A DNA stretch of 64,000 nt from Wuchereria bancrofti. Lineage: Eukaryota; Nematoda; Chromadorea; Rhabditida; Onchocercidae. The stretch covers positions 3,077,680 through 3,141,679 of the forward strand of contig SSBO01000008.1 in assembly GCA_005281725.1 (NCBI GenBank). Reading direction: 5' to 3'. This document shows, piece by piece, positions 25,268 through 38,800 of this stretch. The position numbers and the translations under genes are program-made. Within the stretch, counting starts at the first letter, position 1. Every line of letters starts with the position of its first letter. The notes below the pieces were generated by a model, which saw nothing but the letters and a program-made list of their open reading frames with translations, did no database searches and was not told where the DNA came from.

Positions 25268-27221
25268 TCAAACAACTTCAGTGAGCAGTTTGTTACGCCT
25301 TTCTTCAATTAACATTATCGCTTTCTTCTCAAAAGCCTTTTTTTCCTTCAACAACCCTTGCATAATTTTCTGAAATTCCTCGTGATCCTCCAACTCTCGA
25401 TCATATTTTGAATATACCTGAATAAATGTGCAATTAAGTTCACTTTTGATATACTTTATAAACTTGCTACAAGGCTTAAAACTTATTAAAAAAATAACAA
25501 CTTTTTAAACTTATCAAGTCAAATTAAAGAGAAATAATGAGAAATAAACAAAAAATAATAAACTTTAAATTATGTGTCAAAAAGTAAATGCAATCACGAT
25601 GGAAGAATCAAAACAAAAAACAAAAAAAAAAGCTATTTCATTCCTAAATCTCATACACTATGATAAACAAATAGAGTTTCCAATTTTTAGAATTTGAATT
25701 TGCAACTTAGAAGTAACTTCCACACTTTCCTTCATATTGGATAGATGCTATATGAAATATGGCGCTAAACTAGCATATAGAAACATACCAAAGATGAAAA
25801 AAAGACTTATACTACAAAAGAAACTTTAAATAGTACACAAGAAAATTTAAATTTACTTCATTTAAAGCTTTTCTATAATCATTCAGTAATTTTTTGGATG
25901 CAACATTCGCCATATTTTCACGTCGTTCACGTGTTATCCGGGGTAACGAGATATACAATACAGCACCTTCCTGACGTGGAGTCACATTAAGTTTTGACTG
26001 TTCAATAGCGAGACGCGTCGGTTTTATTGCTGATGGATTGTCCGAGAAATCCACGGAAACCAACAATGGATTCACTAATTTAATTCGACCAAGAGTATTT
26101 AACTTGTATTGCTGCAAATTCTATTTTGATAGAGTTAAAACATTATCTGAAAGTTTTCCATAATGTTGCTATTTGGAAAATATTTCGAAAATTTTGAACT
26201 TAAATTTAACTTTAGCAGGAAAAGGAAATAAAAATTCATAATTTGATACAACACTTCTGACATTTTGACTAGAATATATCAAAAGAATATATTTAATCTA
26301 AAATCTCAGAATGAACATCACCTTTCCGTCCTCAGTTTTCACCACAAAATCTTCATATGTTCGCAAATCAATCTTTAGTGAAAGACTTTTAGTAAGTTCC
26401 TGCATGAAGATATCCTCTAAGCTTTTCATTTCCTTCACTCCATGCTGTATAACAAAATCAGAACTGTACGTCTTAATTGGATCGTCGCTACTGCCATCAT
26501 TACTGTCATCATCAAATCCTTTCTAAACACAATAATTTCAATGAATATTCCAATTTTGAAAGTAGAAAAATTAATAGCAATAAGAATGGTCATTTAATTT
26601 TGAGCTAATGAACCTTACATTAATATTTTACCACAGTATTAAACACAATCTAAAGTTATTTGTCTTCATCATTCAAAGGAAATAAGACGAAATCTTTTCA
26701 ATTTCTTCCAATTTACGATCAATATGAAAATAATTTAAAAGTTAAGCAGCAAATATAGAACTTATTTTATATCATATATCTTCTTATCATGTAAGTGTCT
26801 CATTAAATCAAATTCTTATTGGAAAAAAGTTAAATCTTGATTTTTCAACTAAATTAGTCGATAAATTTTACAATAGCAAAAAGATTACATTAATATTACT
26901 TTTTTTTATATGTAGATTAAGCAAACAAAAATGTTATATTTCAGATATTCGATAATTTAATCACAAAAATCACATTATTGTTTTCACAGATAAACTTTAG
27001 AATATAAAAATACTTACTACTTTTGCTTTTCGTTTCTTCTTCAGATAAAGAGGTGAGCAGTGTAATTCTCGTAGTTGTGTTAGGTGACATAATGATGCAT
27101 CACGATAATGCGTTACCTGTAGATATACCTTCATCCTATCAGGCCTTATATCTAATCCATGTTTTTGCAAGACATTTGTAACTAATTGATAATTGACAAA
27201 TCTCTGCCACGAACGAAACAT
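25268..27221 (-). CDS. MRRF: Mitochondrial ribosome-recycling factor
   Basis: Four exons: 27018-27221, 26322-26522, 25857-26111 and 25268-25417, all in phase 0, giving about 269 aa. The C-terminal half fits the RRF family. GRIKLVNPLLVSVDF and AIKPTRLAIEQSKLNVTPRQ correspond to the segment before the hinge. ISLPRITRERRENM corresponds to the conserved Pro-(I/L)-T-x-E-R-R motif, and the ending KKAIMLIEERRNKLL to the last long helix. RRF splits post-termination ribosomes together with EF-G2. The N-terminal extension (MFRSWQRFVNYQLV) is Arg-containing and free of acidic residues, consistent with mitochondrial import. An acidic, Ser/Asp-rich stretch (FDDDSNDGSSDD) follows in exon 2. The ATG is one nucleotide after the acceptor CTTTTTAG, which fixes the start. 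Exon 3 could begin nine nucleotides earlier (to 26120). Confidence 0.88.
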
Positions 27222-27222
27222 T

Positions 27223-27235
27223 CTAAAAAGAAAGC
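27223..27235 (-). promoter_or_regulatory. Candidate spliced-leader acceptor of the ribosome-recycling factor gene
   Basis: The minus strand reads a T-rich tract ending CTTTTTAG, then a single A and the ATG of the MRRF reading frame. Confidence 0.6.
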
Positions 27236-29850
27236 AAGAAAAATTACAGTTTTTCATTTCTTTAATGGTGCATTTTTCAAAAACTTATTTCCTGATAACT
27301 TCAACTATTGAACAAATATCTTCTAATGTTACTTCACTCCTTTATATCATTATTGGAATTTTTAAACAACTTTACATATCTTTAATTGATTTCCATTAAA
27401 GTCAGAAGATAGACTGTTATGAACAGTTAAAACTCAATCAATTTTTGTTCAAATATTAGTCCAGCAATCTCTTTTTCATAAGTTATTACCCGAATAAGTT
27501 CAATAAGTCGAGTTGCAAACTTTCAGTACCCTTCTTACAACTACATCAGCATTCTAAGCAAAGTTTGCATAGAAAACTAAACTCAAGAAACACTTCCTCA
27601 TGTACTTCAAATATCTTTAAATATAAACCTTTTTGATTCGAAATTCCTCGAAAAAAAATGTACCAATCGAAAAGTATCATTTCAAATAAAATATTATAGT
27701 TTTTTAATATATCTTGTAACAAACTGCAAAGTATTTTATTGAAAGAAAAAGATGTAACAATGAGTGTTTTATTTTTCTTTTGCAAAAAAATAGAAAGGCA
27801 CAACTTGAAATTCCAATAAAAGACCATTCTGAAAGGAAAATTCTCATTTGAAAATCAATGGACTGAATTTATATATAAAGACAGACCTCGTATTTTAAGT
27901 AGCAAAAAAAAACAAACAAACAAGTCATTGAATAAGAAAAAAAAATGCTGCTGAAGAAATCAGACATATGCTAAACAGATAATTGATAAACAAATTATGA
28001 AAGAGACAATTGAGAAAAATTCACGGAGAATTAAGTAAACTTGAGTGAAAAGTCAATTCACTCCTAAACTTTAAAACTATAAAGTAACGAAGCAAAAGAT
28101 ATGAAGTGAAAACAAAAAGTAAATAACTTTTGAAAAAACATAAGTAATGCATCATGAGAGAGAGAGAGGGGAAGAGAATGAAAGAGAGTAATTATAAGCT
28201 GCATGAATAATTTGCTTCTCAGGTGTTCGAGAATGAAAGATGGCATAATTCAGAGAAATAATTTAACAACTCCTACTCGAAAGCCTTCAAGGAATTTCCA
28301 GCAAGAAATTTCAAATCGTTAATGTCAATATTGAAAGATAGTGAATATACAGCAAGAAGTAGTGAAATATGAAATATTTCAAAACGATGTGATAGATATT
28401 TGTGTTTGTAACATAAATTTTCTAGTTTTACTGAAGAAAGATTTAGATTCTTGCTGTAGAGTTTTTCAATTTCTAATATTGAAAAATAATAAGATAAGAA
28501 GTTTTAATCGTCAAAAAAAATTAGAATCGGAATCCAATTTTTGAGAATTTCAAAAGAAACTTGATATATAAATTAAATTCAGCACAAAACTCAAAATATT
28601 CCAATCTGCTGAATTATTATAATATATCATCGATGAAATACAACAAACTAACACTATTTTGGTGTCATTTGCTTTCATATTTCACATAGAAATTTATGTA
28701 GGAGCTAACTTGAACTATATACGTAAGAAAAGACAGTTACAATTTCCGTATTTACTTTTGAAAAATACGAAAGTTCGGATGAAAGGTTAAGTTGATGAAC
28801 ATCATCCGAAGAATATCTATCAACAATTTTCGATTATGCATCACAAATGATTCATAATTAATTTCGAAATTCCTGTAAAGCAATGAGCAGATAAGAAACA
28901 ACCAGAAAGCGCTATTCCAGTTCTATTCATATTGCATCGCTTACAGCTGCTTTCAGTTTTCAAGCCATGTGTGAAAAAGAATATACAAATCAAAAAGGTA
29001 ACTATTAATTGATAAGCAAACAAAATGCTTATTAAAATTTCTCGAAAATTAGCCAAAAAAATTAAGGATGCAAGAATACGATAAATACTAAGAAACAGGC
29101 CTTGTACACCAGAGAAAATGAACCTGTATAGATATATTTTACATTTTAAATACAGAACAAAAATTTAAACTTTTAAATTTAATTTGCTTAGATGAAGTTG
29201 ATTGGTTCCTCTCTCAAGTGTCGTACCCGTAACAGTGAGTGAAAATGGAAATTCCTCTAATTAAATTGATACTGGGATTGCAAAAACAAAAAAAAAAAAA
29301 GAGAAAGAACAGAACCTTCCCAGCACCATACAATGCATCATGCTACAACATAAATGATATGCAATAAAAACTTTAAATGCATCATAAAACAAAATAACCT
29401 CCAAATATCGATTTGCATCAGATTTCTTAGAAATTAGTCTCTTGATACACTTTTTAAAATTCTGTTTTTCATTTCAATCAACTAAAAAAAAACGGAAACC
29501 ATTATTATAAATGTATCCATTATATTAAAATCTTATTGAAATTTCATATTTTCTCATCTTTTAAAAAGTTATTATCAAAAAGAAGGAGTTTTCTTATAAA
29601 ACTGTAATTTTGAAATTTTTTTTCTGGAGGTGTGTATATCCCACATTAATTTCAGGATAGCACAGATGAGTTGTTAGGAATATAATATCAATAATTTTAG
29701 AGGTTAAAAAAAGAAGGATAATTAACAGTAGATCAGAAAGATAAATAATAAACAAGTACAAGAGGAAACTTTTCAAATAAGATTCGAACGAAATATTGGA
29801 ATCGAAAAGAAACTATTTCTTAAAAGTGATAGAAAAATGCTTTGTTATAA
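27236..29850. other. Non-coding region between bli-4 3' end and the recycling factor
   Basis: No supportable gene. It includes a GA tract at 28158-28170 and should contain the MRRF promoter. Confidence 0.55.
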
Positions 29851-29856
29851 TTTATT
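29851..29856 (-). terminator. Polyadenylation signal of the long bli-4 isoform
   Basis: AATAAA on the minus strand, about 17 nt after the stop codon of the last exon. The 3' UTR would be very short. Confidence 0.6.
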
Positions 29857-29872
29857 GAATTTGCTAAGGCAT

Positions 29873-32800
29873 TCATGAGTTTTGAAGTCCATCATTATCA
29901 TTAATTTCATCGGCAGATTCAGAATCCGTTGTATCCGCAAAGGAATCGATCAGTTGTTCTTTGGCTGGTAAAGGTGCATAACTGGAACAGAAAACTTTAA
30001 AATGACAAATTACAAATAAATATTGGAAAAAATAAAACAATGTTTCTGATCGGGATAATTTGGCTTCCCTAACTGTACAATATCCCGAATTAAAATCATA
30101 AAATATTAAGAATTCTGCTGAAGAAAGTTTATTTTTTCAGTTTCCAGTATCCAATTCACTCTTCTGGAAATAAGAAATTTAGAAAAACAAAAAAATCATG
30201 CATTATTATATCATGAGATGTATTATCACGTTTTATTCTACTCTGTTTCTTACTTTCTGGTAGAATTAGGCTATATTAAAATATCATACTCAGAAGTGGG
30301 AAAAAAAACTAAAAAGAAGATTTAGTAAAATAAAATAGTAAGTGCTTCTATATGATATAATATTTTGAAGATATTGCACAAAACAGCTTATAACACTGTT
30401 ACGCTATAAACGATGATACCTGAATTACATAAATGACAAACAATGATACCCAATTTGTGTATATCAAGATCATTTAAGTTATGTCAATAAATACAATGAC
30501 GAAAAAAAAATGCAATAACTTACTCGATGTTCCGATTAGTACGACTGGATGAACTACCAATGCCAATTTTCATAATGAATACAACGACGACAACACATAA
30601 AGTTAGAAAAATAACCGTGAAAAGTAATGTGTGAAAGAGCGATGAATGCGTTGTATGTAGTTGTACTGATAATGGCGTGCAATCCTCTGAAATTTGAGGA
30701 ATAACTTTAAAGCTAAAAATTCAAATCGATCGACAAAAGTAACAAAGATGGCATGGAAATTGTGTAATTCCATCATATAAACCTCATGAAAGATAAGAAG
30801 TTGTAGTAAATCAAGACAAGGAAATGTGTCAGAAAGCAGTTAGAAATTACTAAAGAAGACCAGAAAGACTTTTGGAAAAATATCGAAACGAATTGAATTT
30901 TCCTGAAAGTTTGCTTTTGATCCCTTTATCCTTCATTTCGGCAACTTTTATCCTGGTAAACGCAACCTCATATACTTCTACTCTTTGTATACCTGTGAAC
31001 TGAATTTATTTCAACTCGGAATCATAACAAAAACACCATTTTACATTAAACTGTCTGATGATGGATTGACAAAGTGATTCAATGCTAACACTCGAATGTT
31101 ATGATTCATTTATTGAACATGTATAAACTAACCACAATGATAGAGCATTGGATCTTCGCCCACTCTACAGCACGGTCGACAATATCCAACCGATTTGTTA
31201 CTAAAGTTTAGTGCACATGAATCACACTGCAAAGGTCCAGGACCATGACATGTCCTGCATGCATCATCGCATGGTGTACAAACAGAATTTGCTGCTTCAT
31301 AATATCCAATGGAGCATTTATTCCTTCTTAGTATACAACGCGCCTGTACTGCTATTGTATCTGTAGAAAAGTAATTTATTATATAATTCGTAAAACTGCT
31401 ATCGTTTTAAATTACATCTATTCAAAAACAAATAAACAACTGAACTTGACAGTGTTTAGAAGAAATTTCAAGTTCTGATTTCAGAATACTCTAATGATCA
31501 TTTAAAAAACAAACATTCATTGGCAAATACTAGACAAGAATATAATCAACAATTTCTGGAAAAGAAATGAGTCAAATTTACTTATATATATTTCAACTTT
31601 TAAACCATAAAGTAAGTCTTTTTATCAGATGAAACTTTTGCTCTGATCAAAAAAGAAGCTTGGATACGCATTCTTTCCAAATGTTTTGAGCAAATAGACA
31701 AAAAGTTTCAAACTCTTCTAACTGCAGTATTCATTTAATCGGCAAATAATTTCTTAATTTCGAATTAATATTACTAGTGTTAACAATAATAATACTAATT
31801 TTTTTCCACAATACTTACAGTCCGGTTCAAGTTCAGGTGGACATGTATCAATGCACTGTCCGTGATCCAAATGTCCATAATGGTTTACATCGATTAACAG
31901 TTGCGCACCGGGGCATGTTTCGCACTGCTCTGCTTTGATGCATGTTTTGCAATTCGGACTACATGCACGACATTTATTCCCTTCTAAAAAGTATCCTTCA
32001 TCGCATCTCGCCACACATCTGTAATAACAAAATCTTGCAAACCAGAAAATAAAACGGCAGCAATTACTAACAGTAAAAATTTATATCAAATGGATAAACT
32101 GTCCACTTAGAGAATTTTTTTTTTTTTTACTAATAATATCGCAAACTGTCGGTCAAAACAATTGTTCAACGAACTAGAAAAAATTTAACAATGCCATTTG
32201 TAGCTTAAACCGTACATTCATCTGTTGATTGAAATATTAGTAGCTCAAACTTATAATTCCTAGTTGGTCAATAATTCGATAATATTTTAATGATTTATTT
32301 GTAATTTCTAATCAACGTATTTCTTTTTTTTGCGATCAGGATAAGATTATTGGTTAGGCTTAATAGAAGAAACTGAATTACATCGATTTATTTATAGCTT
32401 AATTATAATACATTGTAGGTTCATCATATTATTAGGTATGAGCCAATCTTCCCCCCCCCCCCCCCCCCCCCCCTCCCCCGGAAGTTTAAATTTATTATCA
32501 GAGTTAGTAACAACTTTTGATATTGTTTCAACTGAGAACTACAACTAGTACTGTGGGAAAAGCGTAATATATTGAATTGATCCTCTAAAGTACTTATCAT
32601 TATGCATCACAAGACTTACTTGAATCCTGCACGATTACGCAGGGATTGCGTGAAATGCCTGCAGGAAAAACAACTAACTGCCGATCGTGATTCCGTACAT
32701 CCAATACATTCTGAGTGACAATCTGAAGCTGAACGCAAATCACCAAAATTGGCCAATGTTTCAGTTGCAGTAATCTGAAATTTAAAATGATCATTTCTAA

Positions 32801-35800
32801 AAGTCTCATGATAAATGAATACAATAAAAATAGTTAACAAAGAGAGAATTTAATAAAAACCACGAAAAATATCCCAATGTTTCCAATTAATAAATTCATA
32901 TCATACCGAACAATTTTTTTCTTCTCGACAAACCCATAATATTAATAATTACTACTAATTAATAATAAAAATAAATATTAATAATAATCAATCAGTTATT
33001 AATCTTGCTCAAAAAAAAGGAAAAAAAAACAAAAAGGGAAAAGCGAAATAAAGACAATGAAAAGTGTTGAACGAAGGAAATGATGTAAAATAGTTCAAAA
33101 AGTAATCAAATTTATTTTCGAACGTTAAGAATACTCAAATATTTTAGTGCATGATGTTTCCTAATAAATGCATCATTGCACGGCAAACATATAAGTGCAA
33201 AAAAAAAACAGATGCATTCTCCTGCAAATGAAAATGAAGTCTTTAAAACTTCAAAACACTTTTGAACAGATAGTTCGAAATTTGTCACTATCCATTAGAT
33301 AATATATATACCATTACTTATGTCGAACTAATAAACAAATGCTTAGACAAAAGATCGTGAAGTAAAATGCGATGACATACTGAGGCAAGCAACACTAATC
33401 ACATTTTATTAATAATATTTTAAAAGATTCAAATTTCATCTAAAAAAAAAAAAAAAACATTTGCGTGGGCATGCGATATAAATTGGAATGAATTAATTGA
33501 ATCATTAAACTGCAGGATGTATTATGTATTGTGTAAAAAAAGTCCATAGTTATTTTCAATATTATTATCAGTAAAGTGGTAAACAATTATTCACTTTCCT
33601 TATTTGTGTTCTAGAAGGAAATCGAAAAATTAAATCAAAGAATAAATTAGATTAATCGTTAATTTTATTTAACTAACTTTTTTCTTCCCAATTAACGATG
33701 CTAGAATGTTAACAGTAAAGTTTTACCATTCGAAACTTATTACCATTGTAATTTCAATCAGTCTATTGCAAAATTTAATTAACTATATCACATCGACAAG
33801 ATAAAGTAAAGTATGCAGGAAATCATGCCACAAATATAAGTGAAATGTTTAATAACATATTTTCAAATCTTATATTCTTCTTCAAGAACTAAAATCGGAT
33901 ACCATAAAATATAAAAATTGACTTAACGGATTTTCCTAGTTTATTCTCTCTATTGTTAATTACTTACTATTTTGTACATTTCAATAATAGGGATGTCAGA
34001 ATTTCTAAAGCACTGATTCTTCTTATACGATTACTTTTTTAAATATCACAGTACATATCAATTGTAAGATTCAAATCTCATTCCCCGAGACCGAATTAAT
34101 TATTAATTAATTTCTGAAAGTGATTCATGCATAATACGATAACGTGTATGTCTGTTGTTACTTAAGATACATTACTTTTGGAATATGTGCAACATATGGT
34201 GGCTTTCTTCATAAGGAATGATGGGTTTTTCGTACTTCTTATTACTTAAATTTTAACAAAAAATAAAATTTCCTTAAAAGAATGTGCAACCGAAAATTTG
34301 ACGCTTACAAATCCCACGAAAAAAAAAATTCTTGAATGAAAACACGAAAAAAAAAACAACGGAAAGACTACAACTACTTGTTATTCCAACATACTACGAC
34401 TACAACTACCACTAATATTATGGCAAAAAAAAAAAACTTTCATTCAATTCTAATTTTCAAAAAAATATTACAAAAAGAGCAGTACGAAAAACTCATTAAA
34501 TCTAAAAGTGGAAAGAACTAGATTTCCCTCTAATTTGCTGGAATTCTCAATCAAAATTAAATATTTCTCAAAATATAAGATTTTTGATGCATTCGTAGTA
34601 TATCAGGGTTACAGCAAACGGTTTCAGATGCTTTCACTATAATAACACGAACAATTCCAAATTCACCACTTTATTCTTTACATAAGATTAAAATCCAATG
34701 CTTCTATAAAATAAGGCACAAAATCTTAAACACCGCAACAAATTCATACCAAAAAGTTCAAATACACATAACTATAAGCCAATGGTCTGGAGTGAATTCT
34801 TCGTTTTATCTCGTTAGAAAGTAGGTTGCTTAAATTCGAAATTCAATTCCAATCCATTCAGCAATTCTTCATCCTATTTGTAGTTGCCAAATATTGGTGA
34901 TACTTTCGAATACTATTAATGTAACTAACTCATTGTTACCATAATACATCAGATAAGCTGCTAAACAAAACCTACACGGTGTTGCTAATTCTTATTAAAA
35001 CTATTGAATGATGAAATATATGGGAATAATTCACACACAGATAATGGCTTCAAAACCGGGATTAACTTTACATGAATTATACTACATGGATTACGAAAAA
35101 AGACGAAGTGCTTACATGAAAATTCGTTAATTCATGTTTTTGATTTGCAATTCATAACGATCACACTTTTCTTTCCGGATAATTTTGAAAACTTAACGAT
35201 TAATTTTGTCCTTCAATTCATAGTTTCGCAAATTTTTATGACTTTAACTATGTTATATTATACCGCATAGAGGAAATGGAATGTTATAATTATGAAAAAA
35301 AGAGAACACAGAAGTGAGAAATAAGAGTTGAATAGAAGAGGAATACCAATAATCACTTGTCTTAATTAATTAAATTTTTCAGCATTTATCATCAACATTT
35401 CTTAACCAAAACATGTTTTTTTTTCATGAACTTATTTTTCTGAGAGAATACTATACTCAATTCACTGAATAAGCTATGAGAAAATGGCAGTAGAAGACTG
35501 ATAAAGTGAACTGACACACAACACAACAATACACAAAGGCGAATGATTGGAAAGTTCAGAATAGACTTGAAAAATTTTTAAAAATTAAATTTCATCTCTC
35601 ACAAAATTTGCTTCATTTCATCATTTTAATGAGAGAAACAAATCTTTCACGTCCCGCATTATATATCAAGAATATACATAAAAATTGTCATGGAAAACAC
35701 TAAAGTGAATATAATTTTCGAATTAAAAACCAGAAATTCAGATATATTTTCCAAAAATGAGATAAATCTCCTTATTTGGTTATGAAAAAAATTAATCAAA

Positions 35801-38800
35801 AAATTGCCTTCATACAAATAAAAAAGTTCTCCTCTTCCTATTAGTGAAGAGGGAATCAGAAAGAGTTAAACATCTGGAATCCATTGAATTATGTAAAATT
35901 CAAATATCAAAACTTGAAGAAAGACGATAACATTTGAAAAGAAAAAAATGCTTTCTGGAAAAACTTAAAGACCAAGAAATTCAATAAAACTAAGCATATT
36001 TTCTAATAATATATGTCAAAATTATCAAGTATTGCTCGGCTTAGATGATCTGAAATTAACGATGACAAGCTCAAATAGTTGCTAAGATCTTACCCAAATC
36101 ATGGGCAACATTTATTTGATGTAAGTCGAAACTGTTTCTAAGCAAAAGCTTCTTTTTGGTGCATATTCAGTTCTGTCACTTTGAGTACAACTTAAATCAA
36201 TAAAAATGATGAACTTATATGTACATTCTAATCTAATGAGATAACAGACGAGGTTAAGCAGTTCACACTATTAACAAAATTTCTACTTAATAATACACTA
36301 CTTATGGCTTCGTTCCTGTCACTAAAAGTACAACCAAGCAAATATCTTTCGTTCCTTGCAATTTGAGAAAAATGCTTAAATCATGAATAACAGTTTGAAA
36401 TTCTCACTAAAACCTGGAATGAAGCAAATTGATCATCTGATATTAAATAATTCTTCTGAATTCTAACAAGAGTCTAAGCCGCACAAATAACAAAATAAAT
36501 CAATTTGAAAATAAAGTGAAGATGAGTAATCTAAAATGATTAAGGAATTATAATACAAGACAAGGAAAAATCACACATGCAAACAAGGAAAAATTTTTCC
36601 GCGTCATCACAATTAATTGGTCAGTTAGATATGCATAACCAGAAAGTGATGGAAAAACAATAGAGAAATTTAAGATATTGAGCAGATTTCAAAAAGACTG
36701 AAATGATAGATCAAGGAGAAAAATTTTGCAGTATATTATAAATAAATGAAATACGTGACGGCAGCTAGACATCAATGTTATTACTTGTTATTTTATTCAA
36801 ATTTAATTTTAAATTTGAATAAAATTCCTCCCTCAAAGAGAAACTCTTTGATTCGTCCTCATTAAAACAAATAAAGCCCAATCAATGATAATTCAACTGG
36901 TATAAAGAATTGGAATTCGAGAAATTTATTGATTTGAATTAAAAATTCAGCTTTCCTTGCCCTCTTTTCGCATTAGAGCGTTAGACAGTTTTAAAGCTGC
37001 AACCAGAAAACAAAAGGAAACAAAGGACAGAAATTATAAATGATCTAAAAATTAAAATTAATTTTAGAAAAATTCAAACAATTTCAAGTAAATTTTAAGA
37101 GTCCACAGCTATCAAGAAAGATCACTAACAACGGTGATAGTTGAGCTATCCTCAAAACATCAGAGCATTGTAAAACACAAGAAACATATTTAAAAAAAGA
37201 AAAAAGTTTCAAGATCAATTAATTTGTTAAACATAAAAGTAAAACATGTCAGTAAAACTTTTTATGTAAGGAAAAAATCGATGCAGGAAACCAACGAACA
37301 CGTACAGAATATATATGTCAAAGTCGGATACAATGACATCCCTAAAAAACCAGAATTTCAATATTACAAACATATAACAAATTTTACCTCCTCATCCTTC
37401 AATAGCTGACTGTGTTATCAAAACAGATGTCAATATTTATATAGCCACCATTTCCAGCAGTAAAGATATTTAAAAAATTTCAGAGCAAATCACTTAATCA
37501 TTGCTTGTAGCAAAACTGTTGGAAAAGTAAAAAGTATAAACAGAATCTTGCATTAGCAAAGATTTGTTTGTAAGCCTTACAGCTCGATGATATGAAAATG
37601 GAGCTATGATTTTTAAATTAAAAGAAATTTTAGGGCGCGGGAATCGATGAAGGTGAAGGAGGTATAATGGTTGTCGTTGAAATATTACTAGCAAGAGAGA
37701 TAGTAGAAGGTGTAGTAGTAGTAATAGAAGTAGCAGTAGGAGTAATAGAAGGTTTCATTGCACGCCGACAAGCCAATACTGCAGCTAATGTAATAAGCAG
37801 TAAGACGGCCAACTGCAGTGTCATCAACAGAACCGGTAGTGAGATCTGTAGAAAAACCGTTAATTCAACCAACAACTCATTGATTAATTAATTAATTAAT
37901 TACACACGATGTAAATGGTAGCATTGCTCATAATTAACACACGAAATAAAAAGGCAAAGAAATAAAAGTTTAAAAAATCATAAGATCCCATTTTTTATTC
38001 ATGACAGAACCTACTGATTCCGAGCAGTAATGCACCAAGAAGGAAAATTCCATTAAACATGCAATTCGGAACACCCAAACAGCAACATCATAAGCAACGA
38101 CCAACAGCAACATATTGAGTGAATTATTTCAATAATGCTAGATTATTTTAATGATCTCGAAAACTTGACCTAATATAATTTTTTTTCTTTTTTTTGAAAA
38201 GTGATCCACTATGAAATTATATTACAGAAACAAACACTAGAAAGACAAATTGCTCAATCATTCAATTAAAAGACGGAAGAAACTACTTATACAGAATGTA
38301 TCACCAACATCCAATTCTACTCTTGAATAATTTCATACTAAACCTTAACAGTAACTGGTCACTCTCACTCTAGCTTCATGCATAGCAAATCATCAAAATC
38401 GAAGTAGAATAAGTAAAGTGGTTCGCCATAAAAAGGATTTATATAACACTAAATTTCTGGATAGTATCCGTGACACATTTAAACTATACAAATTGGAAGA
38501 TGTTTAAAGATTTGGAATTCAGACCCCAAATTTCAAGAAATATTTAAAGTTATTATTAAATCATAACATGGAGAATTGAACTCATTTGACAGCATAACAG
38601 CTGGATAATGATTAATATCTGATATTATGCAAAAAAGTATATACTCGCATTATGTAGCAAACCAACTTCGACTTCTACTTAACTATCCTTTGATATCTTG
38701 CGATTCATGAAATCTAGCAAATTACAGAACTAAATATTACTTACCTTTTCAAAGATAATAAGAATTTAATTAAAAAGCGTGCCTTCTAATCAAAAAATAT

